Assembly: GCF_003143975.1 (NCBI RefSeq)
Contig: NZ_QFVR01000025.1
Coordinates: 1-49,691, forward strand
DNA from: Kurthia sibirica
GTDB taxonomy: Bacteria > Bacillota > Bacilli > Bacillales_A > Planococcaceae
Direction of reading: 5' to 3'
DNA length: 49,691 bases
Positions 46,272-49,691 of the stretch are shown in pieces. The position numbers and the translations under genes were made by a program. Numbering within the stretch: the stretch's first letter is position 1; every line of letters starts with the position of its first letter. The notes beneath the pieces were generated by a model. The model saw nothing but the letters and a program-made list of their open reading frames with translations. It was not told the DNA's origin and made no database searches.

Positions 46272-46817
46272 TTGTTCATATATAAGATAAACGATGATTT
46301 ATCGTTAAAATTAATAGAATTAAGAGATAGCCAAAGGGTATTTGAATTAACAGATAAGTCAAGAGACTATTTACGAGAATGGCTACCATGGTTGGATTTT
46401 ACAACAAAACTCGAAGATACCACAGAGTTTATCAAAGGATGTTTAAAAGACTTTGCAGAAAATAAGAGCTTAAATTCAGTTATTTTATTTAAAGGAGAAG
46501 TTGTTGGAGTTGCAGGCTACAATAACATTAATTATGTAAATAAGACTGCATATATTGGTTATTGGCTTGGTGAAGAATTTCAAGGAAATGGAATAATGAC
46601 CGCGGTGGCTAAAACATTGACCGATTATGCTTTTGATGAATTGGTCCTAAATAAGGTTGAGATAAGAGTTGCTGTTGGCAATAAGAAAAGTAGGGGTATC
46701 CCTGAGAGGTTGAACTTTGTAAATGAAGGATGTATTAGACAAGCAGAGTGGTTATATGACCATTATGTAGACTTTGTTGTATATGGGATTTTGGCAGGAG
46801 AATGGAATAAAAAATAA
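46272..46817 (+). CDS. GNAT N-acetyltransferase, RimJ/RimL type
   Basis: A 181-residue acetyltransferase. The acetyl-CoA binding region AYIGYWLGEEFQGNGIMTAV and the VNKVEIRVAVGNKKSRGIPERLNF-like segment place it with ribosomal-protein-serine acetyltransferases such as B. subtilis YdaF. Substrate unknown. The start is TTG at 46272, five bases after GGAGGGG. It is the last intact gene before the decaying right end. Confidence 0.88.
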   Translation: MFIYKINDDLSLKLIELRDSQRVFELTDKSRDYLREWLPWLDFTTKLEDTTEFIKGCLKDFAENKSLNSVILFKGEVVGVAGYNNINYVNKTAYIGYWLGEEFQGNGIMTAVAKTLTDYAFDELVLNKVEIRVAVGNKKSRGIPERLNFVNEGCIRQAEWLYDHYVDFVVYGILAGEWNKK

Positions 46818-46860
46818 GTTAAACTTGTTCAACTAACGGGTACTTTAGTTCCACAAGAGA

Positions 46861-46887
46861 AGATCGTCTATTGACGGTCTTTTTTAT
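46861..46887 (+). terminator. Terminator after the GNAT gene
   Basis: AGATCGTC pairs with GACGGTCT (one G-U) around TATT, followed by TTTTTATTT. Confidence 0.65.
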
Positions 46888-46890
46888 TTG

Positions 46891-47340
46891 GCCAGAGGGA
46901 AAAATAAACGGGAAGTGTCAACGATAAATGTTTGACTGGAGAAAAGCAGAAGGAATTTAAGGAGTTGATACGAGCCACGGATTTTCCACCCTCTTGGCTT
47001 TTCCAAATGCACATGTAGTTATCTAACATTAGGTAACGACTATTTTTTTATTTTCGTGTGTTGTAAAAATACAACACACAAAAAACTCTATAAACACCTA
47101 TATATCAACATATATAGCACTTTTAAAAGTACTTGCCTTCTCACTCTATATATTAGGGGCTTTTCCAGATATAATCCTTAAACGTAAATAAAGACATTCT
47201 GTCGGGTTTCGCTCCCGCACGACGAGCCAATTACTCCTTTCAAACTTGAAGAACGTTAAAAACCCTCTAGATGCTCTATTTTATTGATTTAATATATTTT
47301 TTCTTTTTTTGATAAAAAATGCTTTAATGGTATTATTAGG
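46891..47340. other. Gene-free spacer with a perfect hairpin palindrome
   Basis: About 450 AT-rich bases without a supported gene. The one clear structure is GTGTGTTGTA (47056-47065) with TACAACACAC (47070-47079) around AAAA, flanked by T-rich and A-rich sequence. It could be an orphan terminator or an operator. A weak promoter (TTGATA, 16 bases, TATTAT; 47309-47336) leads into the broken peptidase gene. Confidence 0.45.
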
Positions 47341-47355
47341 TTATAAACTTTTTTA

Positions 47356-47561
47356 ATGAAAGAAATATTTCATATAAAATATAAAAGAATTATCTTGGTT
47401 ATTAGTTCTCTTATTATTTCTTTTTTTGCTTTACTAATCATGTTAAAATCGCTCTTTTAGATTCAGGTTTATCAAAAAAAAATTATAGTGAAGCAATTAT
47501 AATATCTTCTGGAAAATCAACAGATGCTCACGCTGATGTTATGTTAAAAGCTATGTTAATT
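47356..47561 (+). pseudogene. Broken subtilisin-like (S8) peptidase, N-terminal fragment
   Basis: An ATG at 47356 opens a 34-codon frame encoding a basic N-terminus and a hydrophobic signal or anchor segment. Near 47440 the coding sense moves to another frame, which reads VKIALLDSGLSKKNYSE and STDAHADVMLKAML. These resemble the catalytic-aspartate (DSG) and catalytic-histidine (DxHA) motifs of S8 peptidases. The catalytic serine half is missing because IS3-family sequence takes over near 47555-47562. The gene is thus frameshifted and truncated. The family call rests on two short motifs. Confidence 0.45.
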
Positions 47562-47696
47562 GAACAGCTCGCTCTTGAACTTTGGGATTACGTACACTGG
47601 TTTAACAACCTACGAATTCACGGAACACTAGGTTATTTAACGCCTGTGGAATTCAAGCAACAGCCCCTATAATTTTTGTCCAGTTTAGTGTTGACA
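47562..47696 (+). mobile_element. 3' end of an IS3-family element
   Basis: The frame ending at 47672 encodes 36 residues typical of the end of the IS3-family OrfB integrase (LELWDYVHWFNNLRIHGTLG, then YLTPVEFKQQPL). It is followed by TGTCCAGTTTAGTGTTGACA, which looks like the terminal inverted repeat ending in CA at 47696. The rest of the element is lost. Confidence 0.8.
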
Positions 47697-48231
47697 TTCC
47701 ATTTGGATCTATAGCAAAAAGCTGTAAATCCTTCGTGTTTTTAATTACAACGTCTTCATTTAATCCCAAATCTAAACTTTCGATTTGTTCTGCATACTCT
47801 TTATCTTCTTCCTCAATTTTATTTATTATAGAATTTTTCTTTTTTTCTAACTGGATATTCAAAGAGTTTACATCTGTGTCAAAGAAAATGGCTTGATAAC
47901 CTAGATAATATGCATTTAAATTATTATTACTAAGTAAAACCTCACCATAATGAGTATCTTTCTCTCCTATAAGTTGTCCATACTCAAGAATAGAATCTAA
48001 ATTGGGATCTACAGAAGCTAGTACATACCCTTTTAAAATTTCATCTTCTATAATGTTATAATAAAATGCAATTACATCATCATTTAAATCGTATAACTCC
48101 CTAACCTTTAGTAATTTTACATTTGAAGAATTAATATTAAATTCTTTCTTTTCTTTAATGAGTAATTCATTTATATTTTCTTCCATTTCTTTTTTGGATA
48201 ACTTACCTCCGTCGATTTTAGCACCAAACAC
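47653..48231 (-). CDS. Truncated hypothetical protein running into the IS3 end
   Basis: A 192-codon minus-strand frame. Its last 15 or so residues (MSTLNWTKIIGAVA) are encoded by the IS3 end, so the native C-terminus is gone. Native sequence includes coiled, acidic helices and GYVLASVDPNLDSILEYGQ, which recalls the propeptide/inhibitor fold of streptopain- or C39-type peptidases. That resemblance is weak. The GTG at 48231 has no good binding site and the frame is open 15 codons upstream without a normal start, so the 5' end may also be damaged. The gene follows a membrane protein gene on the same strand. Confidence 0.5.
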   Translation of the reverse strand: MFGAKIDGGKLSKKEMEENINELLIKEKKEFNINSSNVKLLKVRELYDLNDDVIAFYYNIIEDEILKGYVLASVDPNLDSILEYGQLIGEKDTHYGEVLLSNNNLNAYYLGYQAIFFDTDVNSLNIQLEKKKNSIINKIEEEDKEYAEQIESLDLGLNEDVVIKNTKDLQLFAIDPNGMSTLNWTKIIGAVA

Positions 48232-48262
48232 ATCACCATTAACAATAAATGTAAATAAATGG

Positions 48263-48745
48263 TTAATTTTTATTTTTACTAAAGTTCATCACGCCACTAA
48301 TAAATAAACAAATAGATACTATTACCAAAAATGTAGAAGTGTTAAAAAAAATATCATTAGAATACATGGTAAATAAAGGTATATCTTCTCTACCTTGATA
48401 TATAGGACTAATTTCAAATAACAATGATTTTAATTTAAACGCTCTTTTAAATGCAATACCTATAATCAATACAATTACAAAAAAACTTGAACATGTAATT
48501 ATTCGAATCGTTTTATTCAACAATTTTTTATACATATACTTGTCCAAAAAATTAATCGTCATGGTCATAAAAATAATAAGAAATGGGAATAAATAAAAGA
48601 AACCAATTAAACCAAAGTTACCATTTCCTCCTATCTTATGAGTCGGAGAAACAGATGTCAGATTCGCGAAAACAATTACACCAATCGTTATAATCGCACT
48701 CAGTATATAAGTAATAAGTTTTAAAAAAATATTCATATTTTTCAT
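48263..48745 (-). CDS. Hypothetical four-segment membrane protein
   Basis: A 160-residue protein with four predicted membrane segments (about 8-28, 45-65, 80-100 and 135-153). I recognise no family. AAGGAG stands nine bases before the ATG, so translation is well supported. It precedes the truncated gene at 47653 and may have been its operon partner, for example in a secretion or immunity function, but that is only context. Confidence 0.65.
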   Translation of the reverse strand: MKNMNIFLKLITYILSAIITIGVIVFANLTSVSPTHKIGGNGNFGLIGFFYLFPFLIIFMTMTINFLDKYMYKKLLNKTIRIITCSSFFVIVLIIGIAFKRAFKLKSLLFEISPIYQGREDIPLFTMYSNDIFFNTSTFLVIVSICLFISGVMNFSKNKN

Positions 48746-48909
48746 TTATCGACGCTCCTTCTAACTGATTTTTAGAACAAAAACAAAACCATTAAATACC
48801 ATATTTTAGTTTATCATACATTTGAAAGACAAAAAAATTCATTATAACATTTTTTACCATTATACTTCATATATCCCATGAATTATAAGTTTTTCCTATC
48901 TTTTCGTAT

Positions 48910-49364
48910 GTTCCTGGTGCAAACACTTGAAGAAAATATAAAAAAGCAACTGATCTCTAGTGACCCCTGGTCTTAAGCAACTAATCCAAACAATTGATAG
49001 ATGAATTCTTTTTGATGTTGGACGGACTTCTCCCCTTGGAGAGTCTGTCCTTTTTGGATTATGTGCATAGTCTCTATCCCAGCAATAATTCGATTGGCAG
49101 TCCGAAAGGATTTTAATCCAAGCATCGGGCGAATTCGTTTCTTAATAAAGCGATGATCTTGCTCTACGATATTGTTGAGCTATTTAACTTGCCTTGGTTC
49201 GATGCCTTCGGGTATTCGCTTTTCTTCTTTTAATTCTTGGATGGCGATGGGATAAGCTGGGTTCTTATCTACTGTTATCACTCGAGGCTTAGACACGTGC
49301 GAAAAAGCGCTTGGCTGCTTGTTTATCTCTTGATTTACTTAAATAAAAATCAATGGTATTCTCT
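48910..49364 (-). mobile_element. Decayed IS6-family element
   Basis: The minus strand encodes the C-terminal half of an IS6-family DDE transposase: TIDFYLSKSRDKQAAKRFF, VDKNPAYPIAIQELK, NNIVEQDHRFIKKRIRPMLG and FKSFRTANRIIAGIE-like text, ending at 48973. In-frame stops interrupt it after FFARV and after PRQVK. GTTCCTGGTGCAAAC at 48910-48924 resembles the terminal repeat GGTTCTGTTGCAAAG of the family. The N-terminal half beyond about 49364 is missing. Confidence 0.8.
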
Positions 49365-49535
49365 TTTGAATTGTTTCCCCTTAAAATGAGTCATTTGAAA
49401 TCTACTAATCATTTTCCGATTTTAACTTAAACTTTACAAAAAAACCAAATAATGTATAGTTATAACTGTGTTTTATATTGGTTTGTTGATTTAGAATCAA
49501 TTGTTTAACTAATTCCAACTAAAGGAGAGTTTTAA
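49365..49535. other. AT-rich spacer with possible promoter
   Basis: No gene is visible. TTTACA near 49433 and a TATAGT/TATAAC stretch near 49455-49470 could be a promoter for the short reading frame at 49536. Confidence 0.3.
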
Positions 49536-49568
49536 ATGAATAAAAGAATATTTCCCGTTGTATTGTAA
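49536..49568 (+). pseudogene. Ten-codon stub (MNKRIFPVVL) with a strong ribosome binding site
   Basis: AAAGGAGAG precedes an ATG encoding MNKRIFPVVL and then TAA. It looks like the first codons of a signal-peptide gene cut off early by deletion or rearrangement. A regulatory leader peptide is the other option. Confidence 0.35.
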
Positions 49569-49610
49569 GCCCGTAATATAAAAAAGCGCACCTTTTCGGT
49601 ACGCACGACG

Positions 49611-49656
49611 AATAGCCAACTATCCTAATCTTTTTTCGGATAGTTGGCTATTTTGC
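49611..49656 (+). terminator. Strong hairpin terminator near the right edge
   Basis: AATAGCCAACTATCC (49611-49625) pairs perfectly with GGATAGTTGGCTATT (49638-49652) around TAATCTTTTTTC. The U-run is short. Confidence 0.7.
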
Positions 49657-49691
49657 ACAAGACAATTGAATATTTTTCGACCAAGGTAGGT

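Noticed and set aside
1-49691. tRNA or rRNA genes
   Set aside because: No cloverleaf-like GGTTCGA/TTC segments with acceptor pairing or rRNA blocks were recognised by eye; a tRNA scan would settle it.

Overview
The window looks like the chromosome of a low-GC Gram-positive endospore former of the Caryophanaceae/Bacillaceae type (Lysinibacillus- or Solibacillus-like). The evidence is the AT-rich composition, strong AGGAGG-type ribosome binding sites, frequent TTG/GTG starts, and a backbone with the gene content of the Bacillus subtilis ypvA-ypjC region: ypvA, rlmL, rnpB, gpsB, mrfB/mrfA, yppE, recU, ponA, ypoC, nth, dnaD, asnS, tseB, dinG, panC/panB, birA, cca, bshA, mgsA, dapB, a MazG-like gene and a YitT-family gene. 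The genus is inferred, not proven.

Layout. 1-200: a GC-rich structured element and a long terminator. 0.26-15.5 kb: DNA repair, RNA processing and cell-division genes (YpvA helicase, RlmL rRNA methyltransferase, a PAS-GGDEF-EAL protein, RNase P RNA, GpsB, the MrfA/MrfB mitomycin-repair pair, RecU, PBP1, YpoC, Nth, DnaD). 15.6-28.6 kb: an accessory block lying between dnaD and asnS, which are neighbours in B. subtilis. It holds a short-chain dehydrogenase, a chemoreceptor, a compact nonribosomal-peptide-type locus (adenylation-carrier-reductase enzyme plus its own Sfp-type phosphopantetheinyl transferase), the peroxide-defence pair ahpC/ahpF, a DUF817 membrane protein, an unrecognised gene and an ISL3 remnant. 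28.7-41.3 kb: core genes again (asnS, tseB, dinG, panB/panC, then a tightly packed run from the MazG-like gene through dapB, mgsA, bshA and cca to birA, then the YitT-family gene). 41.3-46.9 kb: an acyl-CoA synthetase, a HxlR regulator facing a nitroreductase across a clear palindromic operator, a YfiT-type bacillithiol transferase, a decayed gene, an ArsR-type regulator that may be translated from a leaderless mRNA with a small coiled-coil membrane protein, and a GNAT acetyltransferase. 46.9-49.7 kb: a decaying region with pieces of IS3- and IS6-family transposases, a broken subtilisin-like peptidase, two unrecognised genes (one truncated by the IS3 end) and a ten-codon stub.

How the parts fit. 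The backbone covers DNA repair and recombination, wall synthesis and division, and cofactor supply (pantothenate, biotin attachment, bacillithiol). The locus most likely to make something undescribed is 18.7-22.9 kb: one adenylation domain, one carrier and one reductase with a dedicated activator, but no complete condensation domain. This architecture predicts a reduced amino-acid-derived aldehyde or alcohol, or a product of its self-condensation. Redox defence recurs: AhpC/AhpF behind a PerR-like box, BshA with a bacillithiol transferase, and a cysteine-bearing HxlR regulator with a nitroreductase.
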